DNA of 64,000 nt from Burkholderia pyrrocinia (GCF_001028665.1 NZ_CP011504.1:496001-560000), one strand, 5' to 3'. Positions 16,919-26,552 are shown, numbered from the stretch's first letter. The notes: generated by a model from the sequence alone, not told the origin. Numbers and translations are program-made.

Positions 16919-17896
16919 ATGCGACAGCCTTCCCGCCCGCTGCCCACCGACGGCGCGACGGCCGGCCTCGCGCGGGCCGTCGCGCCTGATGCCGTGCCGG
17001 CACGCGCCGCCACCGGACGCGTGCTGCGCGCAACCTGGCGCGCGCATGCGCCGCTGTGGCTGATGTGCGCGCCCGCGTTCGTGCTGTTCGCCGCGCTCGT
17101 GCTCGTGCCGCTCGCGATGACGTTCGTGCTGACGTTCTACCGCTACGACCCGGCCACCGGGCCGATCGCCGCGCTCCAGTTCGGCAACTACGCGGAAGTG
17201 CTCGGCTCGTCGTACTTCCACACGATCTTCGCGCGCACGTTCGGCATCGCCGCGTTGACGACCGCGATCTGCGTCGCGATCGGCACACCGGAAGCGTACG
17301 TGCTGTCGAAGATGCGCGACCCGTGGCGCTCGCTGTTCCTGCTCGCGATCCTCGCGCCGCTGCTCGTGTCGGTCGTCGTGCGCGCGTTCGGCTGGAGCAT
17401 GCTGCTGAACACGAGCGGGCTCGTGAACCAGGCGCTCGGGCTCGCCGGCCTCGGGCCGTACAAGCTCGAATACACGACCTTCGCGATCGTGATCGCGCTG
17501 GTGCACGTGATGTTGCCGTTCATGGTGATTCCGGTGTGGACCGCGCTGCAGCGGCTCGATCCGCAGACCGAGCACGCGGCGCTGTCGCTCGGCGCGTCGC
17601 CGTTCACGACGCTGCGCCGCATCGTGCTGCCGCAGCTCATGCCGGGCGTGCTGTCGGGCAGCCTGATGGTGTTCGGGCTGTCGGCGAGCGCGTTCGCGAT
17701 TCCCGGCCTGCTCGGCGGACGCCGGCTGAAGGTCGCGGCCACGGCCGTCTACGACGAATTCCTCGGCTCGCTGAACTGGCCGCTCGGCGCGACGATCGCG
17801 GTGCTGCTGCTGGTCGCGAACCTCGTCGTGATGCTCACCTACTACCGCGTGCTCGAACGCCGCTACGCGCGCAGCCTCGGAGGCGCATCCCGATGA
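16919..17896 (+). CDS. ABC permease, PotB-like
   Basis: A 325-residue inner-membrane permease starting directly after the ATPase stop. Six or so hydrophobic helices follow an N-terminal extension of about 40 residues. The EAA-type loop that docks to the ATPase reads AALSLGASPFTTLRRIVLPQLMPG. The last four bases overlap the next permease gene. It forms the heteromeric channel with that protein. Confidence 0.9.
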   Translation: MRQPSRPLPTDGATAGLARAVAPDAVPARAATGRVLRATWRAHAPLWLMCAPAFVLFAALVLVPLAMTFVLTFYRYDPATGPIAALQFGNYAEVLGSSYFHTIFARTFGIAALTTAICVAIGTPEAYVLSKMRDPWRSLFLLAILAPLLVSVVVRAFGWSMLLNTSGLVNQALGLAGLGPYKLEYTTFAIVIALVHVMLPFMVIPVWTALQRLDPQTEHAALSLGASPFTTLRRIVLPQLMPGVLSGSLMVFGLSASAFAIPGLLGGRRLKVAATAVYDEFLGSLNWPLGATIAVLLLVANLVVMLTYYRVLERRYARSLGGASR

Positions 17897-18687
17897 GAAA
17901 GAACGGCCCCTTCGCCCTCGCGTTCCACACGCTCGTGATGCTGTTCGTGCTCGCGCCGCTCGCGATCGTCGTGCTGGTCGCGTTCACGCCCGACGAAACG
18001 CTGACGCTGCCGACCCACGGGCTGTCGCTGCGCTGGTTCCGCGCGATCCTCGACTATCCCGACTTCGTCACCGCGTTCTTCAACAGCCTGAAGCTCGCGT
18101 TCGCGTCGGCGACGCTGTCGCTCGCGATCGCGTTGCCGGCAGGACTTGCCATCGGCCGTGCGGCGTTTCCCGGCCGCGCGTTCCTGAACGGCCTGCTGCT
18201 GTCGCCGCTGGTGATCCCCGGCCTCGTGCTCGGCATCGCGCTGCTGCGCTTCTTCGCGCTGATCGGCGCGACCGGCTCGTTCGCGTGGCTCGTGCTCGCG
18301 CACATGATCGTCATCACGCCGTTCGTGATGCGGCTCGTGCTCGCGTCGGTCGCGGGCCTCGACCGCAGCATCGAGCAGGCCGCGTGCTCGCTCGGCGCGG
18401 ACCCGTGGACGACGTTCCGCCGCATCACGCTGCCGATGATCGTGCCCGGCATCACGGGCGGCTGGCTGCTGGCGTTCATCAACAGCTTCGACGAGCTGAC
18501 GATGTCGATCTTCGTCACGTCGCCGCAGACGGTCACGCTGCCCGTGCGCATGTACATGTACGCGACCGAATCGATCGACCCGATGATGGCGTCGGTGTCG
18601 GCGCTCGTCATCTTCATCACCGCCGGCGCGATGCTGCTGCTCGATCGCGTGTACGGCCTGAACCGCATCCTGATCGGTCAACACTGA
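17893..18687 (+). CDS. ABC permease, PotC-like
   Basis: A 264-residue permease with six helices. The EAA loop is QAACSLGADPWTTFRRITLPMIVPG. The PDETLTLPTHGLSLRWF periplasmic segment after helix 1 is typical of PotC-type subunits. It starts in an ATGA overlap with the PotB-like gene, and its last base is shared with the next gene's ATG. Confidence 0.9.
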   Translation: MRKNGPFALAFHTLVMLFVLAPLAIVVLVAFTPDETLTLPTHGLSLRWFRAILDYPDFVTAFFNSLKLAFASATLSLAIALPAGLAIGRAAFPGRAFLNGLLLSPLVIPGLVLGIALLRFFALIGATGSFAWLVLAHMIVITPFVMRLVLASVAGLDRSIEQAACSLGADPWTTFRRITLPMIVPGITGGWLLAFINSFDELTMSIFVTSPQTVTLPVRMYMYATESIDPMMASVSALVIFITAGAMLLLDRVYGLNRILIGQH

Positions 18688-19034
18688 TGTCGACTCCCGT
18701 TTCCCGTTCCCCTAGCGACCCGGCCGACGGCGCGCAGTTCGTGCGCGTTGCCGAGCGCGAGCGCGCCGCCGTTGCGTTCACGCTCGACGGCCGCCCCGCG
18801 CAGGCGCTCGCCGGCGACACCGTGCTCACCGCGATCCTCGTCGCGCAGCGCCGCGTGCGCATCAGCGAATTCAGCGGCCAGCCGCGCGCGGGCTTCTGCC
18901 TGATCGGCGCGTGCCAGGACTGCTGGGTGCGCACCGAGGCCGGCGCGCGCGTACGCGCATGCTCGACGCCGATCGTCGAAGGCATGCGGATTCTCACCGC
19001 CGTTCAACCGGCCGCGACCGGAGACACGCAATGA
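18687..19034 (+). CDS. [2Fe-2S] small subunit of a flavin-dependent dehydrogenase
   Basis: A 115-residue ferredoxin-like protein. The cluster ligands are visible as GFCLIGACQDCW plus a fourth Cys in RACSTP, the pattern of the small subunits of hydrogen cyanide synthase (HcnA), opine oxidase and D-hydroxyproline dehydrogenase. It is encoded directly before the two flavoprotein subunits, overlapping both neighbours, so a heterotrimeric dehydrogenase is expected. The N-terminal 25 residues are a disordered extension. Confidence 0.85.
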   Translation: MSTPVSRSPSDPADGAQFVRVAERERAAVAFTLDGRPAQALAGDTVLTAILVAQRRVRISEFSGQPRAGFCLIGACQDCWVRTEAGARVRACSTPIVEGMRILTAVQPAATGDTQ

Positions 19035-20470
19035 GCGATGCATTGCAACCGGTGATCGTCGGCGCGGGGCCGGCCGGCGTGCGCGCGGCCGAGGCGCTGG
19101 TCGACGCGGGGCTGCGCCCCGTCGTGATCGACGAGAACGCACGCTGGGGCGGGCAGATTTATCGTCAACCGCCGGCCGACGGCGGCTTCGCGCGCGGCAA
19201 GCGCACGCTGTACGGATTCGAAGCCGCGAAAGCCGACGCCGTGCACCGGACGATGGCCGCGCTTCTGCCTCACGTCGACTACCGGCCGAACACGCTCGCG
19301 TGGGCATGCGGCGCGGGCCGCGTCGATACGCTGCAGGACGGCCGCGAAATTACCGTGCCGTTCTCGCACCTGATCGTCGCGAGCGGCGCGACCGACCGCA
19401 TGCTGCCCGTGCCCGGCTGGACGCTCGCGGGTGTCTATACGCCCGGCGGCGCGCAGGTCGCGCTGAAGGCGCAGGGCTGCGCGATCGGCCGGCGCATCGT
19501 GTTCGCGGGCACGGGGCCGCTGCTTTATCTCGTCGCATATCAGTATGCAACGGCTGGCGCGCAGGTCGCGGCCGTACTCGACACGAGCCCGCTGCGCCGC
19601 CAGGCTGCCGCCACTCCCGCGCTGCTGCGCATGCCGTCGACCTTCGCGAAGGGGCTCTATTACATCGGCTGGCTGCGCGCGCATGGCGTCGCGATCGAAA
19701 CGGGCGTCACGCTCGAACGCGTGCTCGGCGAACACCATGTGACGGGGCTCGCGTGGCGCGCGGCCGGTGACGATGCGCAGCCGCGCGTGCTCGACTGCGA
19801 TGCACTCGGCCTCGGCTTCGGCCTGCGTTCGGAAACGCAGCTCGCCGATCTCGCCGGCTGCCGGTTCGGTTTCGATCCGGTCAACCGCGCATGGCTGCCC
19901 GAGCGCGACGCGGCCGGCCGCACATCGGTGCACGGCATTTACGTCGCGGGCGATGGCGCGGGTATCGCGGGCGCCGACGCGGCCGAAGCGTCGGGCCGGC
20001 GCGCGGCGCTCGCGTTGCTTGACGATGCGGGCATCGCGTCGCCATCGCCATCCCCGTCCGCCAAACCCGATGCGGCGACACTCGAACGCACGCTCGCGCG
20101 CATCGGCGCGTTCCGTGCGGGCCTCGAAGCGGCATTCGCGCCGCCTGTCGAGCAGATCGCACACTGCCCCGACGACACGATCGTATGCCGCTGCGAGGAG
20201 ATCGACGCGGGCACGCTGCGCCGCTGCATCCGTGGTGGCGCGGCGACCGAACTCAACCGGCTGAAAGCGCTGACGCGCGTCGGGATGGGCCGCTGCCAGG
20301 GTCGCATGTGCGGCGACGCGGCGGCGCTCGTGCTGGCCGCCGAAACCGGCCGCCCGCTCGCCGACGTCGGCCGGTTGCGCGCGCAACCGCCGGTGAAGCC
20401 GTTCCCGATCTCGGCCGCGCTCGCGGGCGACGACGTCGCGGCGATTCCCGACGAGGCGCGCGATGAGTGA
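19031..20470 (+). CDS. FAD/NAD(P)-binding subunit of amine/opine dehydrogenase (HcnB/OoxA-like)
   Basis: A 479-residue flavoprotein. GAGPAGVRAAEALVDAG is the N-terminal FAD site, GAQVALKAQGCAIG and VFAGTGPLLYL lie in the middle nucleotide domain, and GIYVAGDGAGIAGADAA closes the FAD site. The C-terminal 90 residues hold a BFD-type [2Fe-2S] motif: CRCEEI and GRCQGRMCG. This architecture matches HcnB, opine oxidase subunit A and LhpE-type subunits. It starts in an ATGA overlap with the ferredoxin gene and overlaps the next gene by eight bases. Confidence 0.88.
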   Translation: MSDALQPVIVGAGPAGVRAAEALVDAGLRPVVIDENARWGGQIYRQPPADGGFARGKRTLYGFEAAKADAVHRTMAALLPHVDYRPNTLAWACGAGRVDTLQDGREITVPFSHLIVASGATDRMLPVPGWTLAGVYTPGGAQVALKAQGCAIGRRIVFAGTGPLLYLVAYQYATAGAQVAAVLDTSPLRRQAAATPALLRMPSTFAKGLYYIGWLRAHGVAIETGVTLERVLGEHHVTGLAWRAAGDDAQPRVLDCDALGLGFGLRSETQLADLAGCRFGFDPVNRAWLPERDAAGRTSVHGIYVAGDGAGIAGADAAEASGRRAALALLDDAGIASPSPSPSAKPDAATLERTLARIGAFRAGLEAAFAPPVEQIAHCPDDTIVCRCEEIDAGTLRRCIRGGAATELNRLKALTRVGMGRCQGRMCGDAAALVLAAETGRPLADVGRLRAQPPVKPFPISAALAGDDVAAIPDEARDE

Positions 20471-21614
20471 TGCCCGTCATTACGACGTCGCGATCGTCGG
20501 CGGCGGCCTTGTCGGCGCATCGGCCGCGCTTGCGCTGACGCGGCGCGGCCTGCGCGTCGGGCTGTTCGAGCGGCGCGACTGCGGTGCGCAGGCAAGCGGC
20601 GTGAACTACGGCGGCGTGCGCTGCCAGGGTCGGCCCGCCGAGCAATTGCCGCTCGCGCTGCGCGCACGGCGCATCTGGGATCGCCTGCCCGAGCTGATCG
20701 GCATCGACGGCGAATTCGTCGTGTCGGGGCACTTGCGGCTCGCGCGCAGCGACGCCGATCTCGACGCGCTCGATGCGTATGCCGCGCTTGCCGGCGAGCA
20801 CGGCCTGCCGCTGCAGGTGATGCGCGGCGATGCATTCCGCCGTCGTTATCCGTGGCTCGGCCGCGCGGCGCTCGGCGGCTCGCTGTGCGAGACCGACGGC
20901 CATGCGAACCCGCGCGTCGTGTCGCCCGCGTTCGCGCGCGCGGCCCGCGCGGCGGGTGCGGACGTGTTCGAGCACACACCGGTCGACGACGTCCGGCACG
21001 ACGGCACGCGCTTCCACTTTCAAGCGGGTGGCCGCGCATGCACCGCGACGTGGCTGATCAATTCAGCCGGCGCGTGGGCGAACACGATCGCCGAACGCTT
21101 CGGCGAAGCCGTGCCGATGGAGCCGATCTACCCGAACATGTGGGTGACCGAACCGCTGCCGCCGTTCATCACGCACAACCTCGGCGTGTACGGCGGCGGC
21201 GTCTACGCGCGGCAGGTCGCGCGCGGCAACTGCGTGATCGGCGGCGGGCGCGGCCGTGGCGACGGCGAATTCGGCCAGCCGTCGGTCGATACGACGCACG
21301 CGGTGATGCGCGACGCGTGCGCGCTGCTGCCCGCGCTGCGCGACGCGCTGCTGATCCGCACGTGGAGCGGCGTCGAAGGCTGCACGCCCGACCACAACCC
21401 GATCATCGGCGCGAGCCGCACGACGCCGAACCTGCTGCATGCGTTCGGTTTCTCCGGCGGCGGTTTCCTGCTCGCGCCCGGTGTCGGCGACGTGCTCGCC
21501 GATCTCGTCACGACCGGCGAAACCGCCACGCCACTCGATGCATTCTCGATCGGCCGCTTCTTCCGCCAAGCCGCGCCGACCGCCCCTTTCCCCCAAGAGG
21601 AGACCTCTCGATGA
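20463..21614 (+). CDS. DAO-type FAD dehydrogenase catalytic subunit (HcnC/OoxB-like)
   Basis: A 383-residue member of the D-amino-acid oxidase/sarcosine oxidase fold. VAIVGGGLVGASAALALTRRG is the FAD loop, NYGGVRCQGR is the usual conserved loop, and VEGCTPDHNPIIGA with GFSGGGFLLAPGVG closes the active site. In the heterotrimeric dehydrogenases this subunit oxidises the amine or N-alkyl amino acid, passing electrons through the iron-sulphur and second flavin subunits. The stop overlaps the start of the binding-protein gene. Substrate inferred only: opine, cyclic amino acid or amine. Confidence 0.88.
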   Translation: MSDARHYDVAIVGGGLVGASAALALTRRGLRVGLFERRDCGAQASGVNYGGVRCQGRPAEQLPLALRARRIWDRLPELIGIDGEFVVSGHLRLARSDADLDALDAYAALAGEHGLPLQVMRGDAFRRRYPWLGRAALGGSLCETDGHANPRVVSPAFARAARAAGADVFEHTPVDDVRHDGTRFHFQAGGRACTATWLINSAGAWANTIAERFGEAVPMEPIYPNMWVTEPLPPFITHNLGVYGGGVYARQVARGNCVIGGGRGRGDGEFGQPSVDTTHAVMRDACALLPALRDALLIRTWSGVEGCTPDHNPIIGASRTTPNLLHAFGFSGGGFLLAPGVGDVLADLVTTGETATPLDAFSIGRFFRQAAPTAPFPQEETSR

Positions 21615-22657
21615 AACTGCTCGGTACGATCGCGGCCGCAGCCGCACTCTGCATCGCGGGCGCCAGCGCACCCGCGTTCGCGCAAACGAAGACGATCTAC
21701 ATCGGCATGAACGGCGGGCCGATGGAAAAGGCCTATACGAGCCAGGTGCTGCCCGACTTCGAGAAAGCGAACAACGTGAAGGTCGTCGTCGTGCCCGGCA
21801 CGTCGTCGGACGTGCTCGCGAAGCTGCTCGCGAACCGCAACAAGCCGCAGATCCACGTCGCGTTCCTCGACGACGGCGTGATGGCGCGCGCGGTCAGCCT
21901 CGGCGTGTGCCAGAAGCTCGACGATTCGCCGGTGCTGAAGGAGCTGTACCCGTTCGCGCGGATGAAGGACGACGTCGGCGCGGGCGTGCAGCTCGGGATG
22001 ACCGGCATCGCGTACAACAAGAAGCTGTTCGCGGAGAAAGGCTGGGCGCCGCCGACGTCGTGGATGGATTTCGCCGATCCGAAATACAAGGGCAAGGTCG
22101 TGTTCCAGTCGGCGTCGAGCAGCACGTTCGGGCTGCACGGCTTCCTCGCGATCAACCGGCTGCTCGGCGGCAGCGAGCAGAACGTCGAACCCGGCTTCAG
22201 CAAGTGGGCGAGCACGGTCGGGCCGAACGTCGTCGAATACATCCCGAACTCGGCGAAGATCTCCGAGATGGTGCAGACCGGCGAAGCCGGCCTGTTCCCG
22301 CTGACGCCGACCGGCGTCGGCGACCTGCAGGACAAGGGCATTCCCGTCGCGTATGCGAACCCGAAGGAAGGCCCGGTGCTGCTGCTCGTCGACCTGTGCG
22401 TGGTCGCGAACAATCCCGATCCGCAGCTTGCGCAGAAGCTTGCGCAGTTCCTGCTGTCCGCGCCCGCGCAGACGAAGGCCGCCGAGGCCGGCAAGCAGAT
22501 CCCGACCAACCGTCTCGCGAAGATGCCCGCCGCGATGCAGCAGAGCCTCGGCAATGTCGACGACCTGGTGCGCAAGGTGACGGTGGTCGACTGGGCCGCA
22601 ATCAACGCGCGCCGCGCGCAATGGGATACGCGCTGGAACCGGCAGATCGAGCGGTAA
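21611..22657 (+). CDS. periplasmic solute-binding protein, PotD-like
   Basis: A 348-residue family 1/PotD-type binding protein with a signal peptide ending AFA-Q (residue 24). Landmarks are YIGMNGGPMEKAYTSQVLPDF, GMTGIAYNKKLF, PTSWMDFADPKYKGKV and QAGLF-like ETGEAGLFPLTPTG. It is the last gene of the operon, after a strong AAGAGGAG ribosome site, which would give the excess of binding protein usually needed. A GC-rich hairpin follows. Confidence 0.9.
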   Translation: MKLLGTIAAAAALCIAGASAPAFAQTKTIYIGMNGGPMEKAYTSQVLPDFEKANNVKVVVVPGTSSDVLAKLLANRNKPQIHVAFLDDGVMARAVSLGVCQKLDDSPVLKELYPFARMKDDVGAGVQLGMTGIAYNKKLFAEKGWAPPTSWMDFADPKYKGKVVFQSASSSTFGLHGFLAINRLLGGSEQNVEPGFSKWASTVGPNVVEYIPNSAKISEMVQTGEAGLFPLTPTGVGDLQDKGIPVAYANPKEGPVLLLVDLCVVANNPDPQLAQKLAQFLLSAPAQTKAAEAGKQIPTNRLAKMPAAMQQSLGNVDDLVRKVTVVDWAAINARRAQWDTRWNRQIER

Positions 22658-22667
22658 CGGCATGCCG

Positions 22668-22691
22668 GGCGCGCGGGCACGGCCGCGCGCC
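22668..22691 (+). terminator. hairpin after the ABC/dehydrogenase operon
   Basis: GGCGCGCGG (22668-22676) pairs with CCGCGCGCC (22683-22691) across six bases, ten bases after the operon's last stop. No T-run follows. Confidence 0.5.
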
Positions 22692-22823
22692 GCATGACCA
22701 TCATTTGCGGGAGTGATGACACTCCCCTTTTTCTGCGGATTTGACCGGGAAGGCGGTGCCGACAACACTAGCCCGCAGTGCTGCACAGACGGCACGCGCC
22801 CGCCTCCCCCTTCAGAGTCCGCC

Positions 22824-24167
22824 ATGTACCCGACCGACACCGTGCAGTCCCCGAGCGCCGCCCGGCCGCTCGCCGACCGGCAGCTTCGCCGGATCGTCAT
22901 CGCCTCCGTCGCCGGCAACGCGATGGAGTGGTACGACTTTTTCGTGTACGGCACGGCCGCGGCGCTCGTGTTCGGCCACGTGTTCTTCCCGCCCGGCGCG
23001 TCGCCGCTCGCGGGCAGCCTCGCCGCGTTCGCGGCGTTCGCACTCGGCTTCGTCGCGCGGCCGCTCGGCGGGATCGTGTTCGGCCACGTCGGCGATCGCT
23101 ACGGGCGCAAGGCGTCGCTCGTATGGACGCTGCTGATCATGGGCGCGTCGACCTTCGCGATCGGCCTGCTGCCGACCTACGCGCAGGTCGGCCTGTGGGC
23201 GCCGGCCGCGCTCGTCGTGCTGCGCCTGCTGCAAGGCATCGCGTCCGGCGGCGAATGGGGCGGCGGCGTGCTGATGATCAGCGAGAACGCGCCGCCCGAG
23301 CAGCGAGGCTATTACGCGGCGTGGAGCCAGCTCGGCGTGGGCGGCGGCTTCGTGCTGTCGTCGGCCGCGTTTCTCGCCGCGCAGGCGCTGCCGGACGACG
23401 CGTTCCGCACGTGGGGCTGGCGGCTGCCGTTCCTCGCGAGCATCGCCATCTTCGCGATCGGCATCTATATCCGCCGCCATCTGCCGGAAAGCCGCGACTT
23501 CGAGCAGGCGGGCAAGCGCGGCGCGCACACGCATCTGCCGATCGTCGAATGCATCCGCCGCCACCCGAAGGAAATCCTGCTCGCGATGGGGCTGCGCGTG
23601 GCCGAGAACGGCGGTGCGTATATCTTCCTCGCGTTCTCGCTCGTCTACGGCAAGTACGTCGGCATCCCGAACGGCGTGATGCTGACCGGCGTGATGATCG
23701 CGATGATCGTCGAGATGGGCGCAATGCTCGCGTGGGGCCGGCTGTCCGACCGGATCGGCCGCAAGCCCGTGTACCTGATCGGCGCGCTGAGCCTCGTCGC
23801 GTGCGCGTTTCCGTTCTTCTGGCTGCTCGACACGCGCGCGACGCCGCTCGTTTGGCTCGCGCTGACGATCGGCACGGCCGTGAGCCACGGCGCGATGATC
23901 GGCACGCTGCCCGCGCTCGTCGGCGAGCTGTTCAGCACCGAGGTACGCTACTCGGGCGTCGCGCTCGGGCACGAAGTCGCATCGATCTTCGCGGGCGGGA
24001 TGTCGCCGCTGATCGCGACTGCGCTCCTTGCGCGCTATCACGCGTCGTGGCCGGTGTCGCTGTTCCTCGTCGCGCTCGGCCTCGTTACCGTCGCGACGCT
24101 GTGCTTGATGCGCGAAACGCGGATCGTGGGGGCCGCTCCCGCTGCACCAGCCAGCGACACGGCGTGA
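22824..24167 (+). CDS. MFS transporter, metabolite:H+ symporter (MHS) family
   Basis: A 447-residue symporter of the ProP/ShiA/KgtP type. ASVAGNAMEWYDFFVYGTAAAL in helix 1, FGHVGDRYGRKASL in loop 2-3, GIASGGEWGGGVLMISENAP in helix 4 and GRLSDRIGRKPVYL in loop 8-9 are the MHS signatures. About 12 helices. It stands in the same orientation as the ABC operon but behind a hairpin and its own gap. No strong ribosome site precedes the ATG, so the start could lie elsewhere. The likely substrate is a small organic acid or betaine. Confidence 0.85.
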   Translation: MYPTDTVQSPSAARPLADRQLRRIVIASVAGNAMEWYDFFVYGTAAALVFGHVFFPPGASPLAGSLAAFAAFALGFVARPLGGIVFGHVGDRYGRKASLVWTLLIMGASTFAIGLLPTYAQVGLWAPAALVVLRLLQGIASGGEWGGGVLMISENAPPEQRGYYAAWSQLGVGGGFVLSSAAFLAAQALPDDAFRTWGWRLPFLASIAIFAIGIYIRRHLPESRDFEQAGKRGAHTHLPIVECIRRHPKEILLAMGLRVAENGGAYIFLAFSLVYGKYVGIPNGVMLTGVMIAMIVEMGAMLAWGRLSDRIGRKPVYLIGALSLVACAFPFFWLLDTRATPLVWLALTIGTAVSHGAMIGTLPALVGELFSTEVRYSGVALGHEVASIFAGGMSPLIATALLARYHASWPVSLFLVALGLVTVATLCLMRETRIVGAAPAAPASDTA

Positions 24168-24289
24168 CCATCATGCTTCGTTCCGCGCAAGCGGACCAGT
24201 CCGCACCGGCGGGCGGCAAACACGGCGGCGGCCCGCACGCCCGTTCCCGGCGCGTGCCACCGCTCGCGCCCGCCGCCCCGACGCGCCGC

Positions 24290-25300
24290 CTAGTTGCCGC
24301 CCTCCCGCCGCGCACCGTCGAACGCCGACGCGAGCCCAAGGTGATCGAGCAACCGCGCGAATTCGCCGAGCCGCTGCCGCATGTACGCGGGCACGTCCAC
24401 GTTCGCATAGTCGTGGAACCCCAAGCCCGTGCGCACGCCGTCGCGCCCGGCCTCCATGTTGCGCACGACGCTCGCGGCCGGCGCGAAGCGCGGGCCGATC
24501 TCGCCGGCCAGGTACTTCGACGCGTAGTACAGGATGTCGCAGCCGCCCCAGTCGATGAATTCGAGCAGCCCGAGTACCGCGAAGCGCGGGCCGAAGCCGG
24601 TGCGGATCGCAGTGTCGATGTCCTCGGCGCTCGCGACGCCTTCCTCGGCCATCCGCGCGGCCTCGTTCATCGCGAGCGCCTGGATGCGCGGCACGATATA
24701 GCCGGGCGCCGGCCCGCAGATCACCGGCTTCTTGCCGACGCGTTCGAGCAGCGCGGCGAGCCGGTCGACCACCACCTGATCCGTCGCGTCGCTGCGGCTG
24801 ATCTCGACAAGCGGCATCAGCAGCGCGGGGTTCAGCCAGTGCGCGTTCAGCATCCGTGCAGGATGCGCGACATGGCGCTGCAACTCGGTGACGACGAACG
24901 TCGACGTCGTCGACGCGATCGTTGCATGCGCATCGACATGCTCGCCGAGCCAGCGCAGCGCGTCGGCCTTCGCGTCGAGCACTTCGGGCAGCGCCTCGAA
25001 CACGATATCCGCGCGACGCACCGCATCTGCCGCATCGTCCCGCGCGACGAGCGCGATGCGTGCGACGACCACATCGGCCTGCGCGACATCGATGCGGCCG
25101 AGCGCGACCTGCGCGTGCAGCGGCCGCCCGATCTCGTCGTGCGTGCGAGCCTCGAACGCGCGCCATCCGGCCGCGTCGCGCGGCTTGAAGTCGACCAGCG
25201 TCACGTCGAGGCCCGCGAACGCGAACACGAGCGCGATCCCCTGCCCCATGCGTCCTGCGCCGAGCACATGCACACGCGTCACATCGGCGGCCGCGCTCAT
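24290..25300 (-). CDS. 3-hydroxyacyl-CoA dehydrogenase-family protein
   Basis: A 336-residue NAD-dependent dehydrogenase. VHVLGAGRMGQGIALVFAFAG is the Rossmann loop (residues 8-28), FEALPEVLDAKADALRWL follows, NAHWLNPALLMPLVEI holds the usual catalytic His in a H-W-x-N-P variant of HFFNP, and GYIVPRIQALAMNEAARMAEEG begins the dimerisation domain. It could be a carnitine 3-dehydrogenase or a related non-CoA enzyme, which fits the opine/amine setting better than fatty-acid oxidation. Its start overlaps the stop of the opine-dehydrogenase-like gene. Confidence 0.8.
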   Translation of the reverse strand: MSAAADVTRVHVLGAGRMGQGIALVFAFAGLDVTLVDFKPRDAAGWRAFEARTHDEIGRPLHAQVALGRIDVAQADVVVARIALVARDDAADAVRRADIVFEALPEVLDAKADALRWLGEHVDAHATIASTTSTFVVTELQRHVAHPARMLNAHWLNPALLMPLVEISRSDATDQVVVDRLAALLERVGKKPVICGPAPGYIVPRIQALAMNEAARMAEEGVASAEDIDTAIRTGFGPRFAVLGLLEFIDWGGCDILYYASKYLAGEIGPRFAPAASVVRNMEAGRDGVRTGLGFHDYANVDVPAYMRQRLGEFARLLDHLGLASAFDGARREGGN

Positions 25301-26403
25301 GCCGCGTACCCCGCGTCGAGCAACGCACGCATCGCGTCGGTCGACAACGCCGCGAGCCCGAGCCGCTCCAGCGTGCGACCTTCCGCATACAGGTCGCGCA
25401 CTGCGACCGCGCTCGCGATGCTCAGCAGCCCCTGCGCGACGGGCGTCGGCACGCCGGCCCGGCGCCCGCACGACACGATGAAGGACAGCCCGAGCCGGGT
25501 GTCCTCGAGCATGTAGCGATGCGTGCGCAGATCGATCTTCTCGCGCCAGTCGCCGCTATCGGTCAGCTTGCCGTGCGCGCCGCGCCCGTACATCCATTCG
25601 TCGCCTTCGGCCGCGTAATGATCCGCGAGCGGGAAATGCGGCGCACGGTAGCCGAGCGCTTCGCGCACCGCGATGCGTTCGGCGTCGAGCGCGTTCGTTA
25701 CGCGACGGATCGCCGGCTGCGTGCCTTCGTTGTGGATGTCCCACGCGTCGAAGTGTTCGAGCGGCCCGGCGTTCATCAGGATCAGCGGCGGATGGATCAC
25801 GGGGCCCGCGTTCATCAGCGCGCCGGACAACGCGTCCTCGACCGGCTCGACCGACGGATAACCCGCGCGCAGCACGTCGAACGCCCAGCCGGCCGCGTTC
25901 GCGGGGAACACGCCGGTCGGCAGCCGCGTCGCATACGCGCTGATCACGACCTCGTTGTCGCCGTGCTTGCGCACGAGGTACGGCAGCGTTCCCGTCTCGG
26001 CGAACGCAACGCGCGAACGGTTGCCGGCGTCGGCCGCCGCACGCGCGAACACCAAGCTGCCGAACGTGCCGGGCGGCAGGAACACGACCTGGCCGTCCTC
26101 GAGCAGCGGCGCGACCTGCGCGGCGAGCGCGTCGTGCGACGTGGCCGGCAGCGGCACCACGACGAGCCTGGCGCCGCGCAGCGCGGCTGCGAGATCGTCG
26201 GTCAGGCGGATCTCGCCCGGCGCATCGCCGAGCGGCACTTGCCGCTTGCCGCGATAGTCGGTCACGTTCAACGTGCCGAGTTCGCGCAGCCGCGCGTGCG
26301 GCTCGCGATCGCGCCGCCACCACGTCACGTCGTGCCCCTTCTCGAGCAGGTCGATGGCCGCCGCATGGCAGCCGTGGCCACCGCCCAGTACACATACCTT
26401 CAT
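25297..26403 (-). CDS. octopine/nopaline dehydrogenase-family protein
   Basis: A 368-residue protein. VCVLGGGHGCHAAAIDL is the NAD(P) loop at residues 3-19. The C-terminal half carries NAGPVIHPPLILMNAG, the conserved segment of the octopine/nopaline dehydrogenase domain, followed by a His-rich HFPLADHYAAEGDEWMYG region. These enzymes reduce or oxidise N-(carboxyalkyl) amino acids. It is coupled (ATGA) with the hydroxyacyl-CoA-dehydrogenase-like gene and divergent from an AraC regulator. With the opine-oxidase-like operon 3 kb upstream, this suggests opine-type compounds as substrates. The reaction direction is unknown. Confidence 0.82.
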   Translation of the reverse strand: MKVCVLGGGHGCHAAAIDLLEKGHDVTWWRRDREPHARLRELGTLNVTDYRGKRQVPLGDAPGEIRLTDDLAAALRGARLVVVPLPATSHDALAAQVAPLLEDGQVVFLPPGTFGSLVFARAAADAGNRSRVAFAETGTLPYLVRKHGDNEVVISAYATRLPTGVFPANAAGWAFDVLRAGYPSVEPVEDALSGALMNAGPVIHPPLILMNAGPLEHFDAWDIHNEGTQPAIRRVTNALDAERIAVREALGYRAPHFPLADHYAAEGDEWMYGRGAHGKLTDSGDWREKIDLRTHRYMLEDTRLGLSFIVSCGRRAGVPTPVAQGLLSIASAVAVRDLYAEGRTLERLGLAALSTDAMRALLDAGYAA

Positions 26404-26552
26404 CGTCGTCTCCGGTTGATCGAGTGTTTCCGAGACTACGCGGCCGTCCCCGCCGCGTCGCTTCAAAACGCGCAACGGCACGCCCGTTCGCGCAACGCAA
26501 TCGCGGCGCGGCGCAAGAAGCCGCGCCCACGCATCCGCTACGAGGCCCATGA

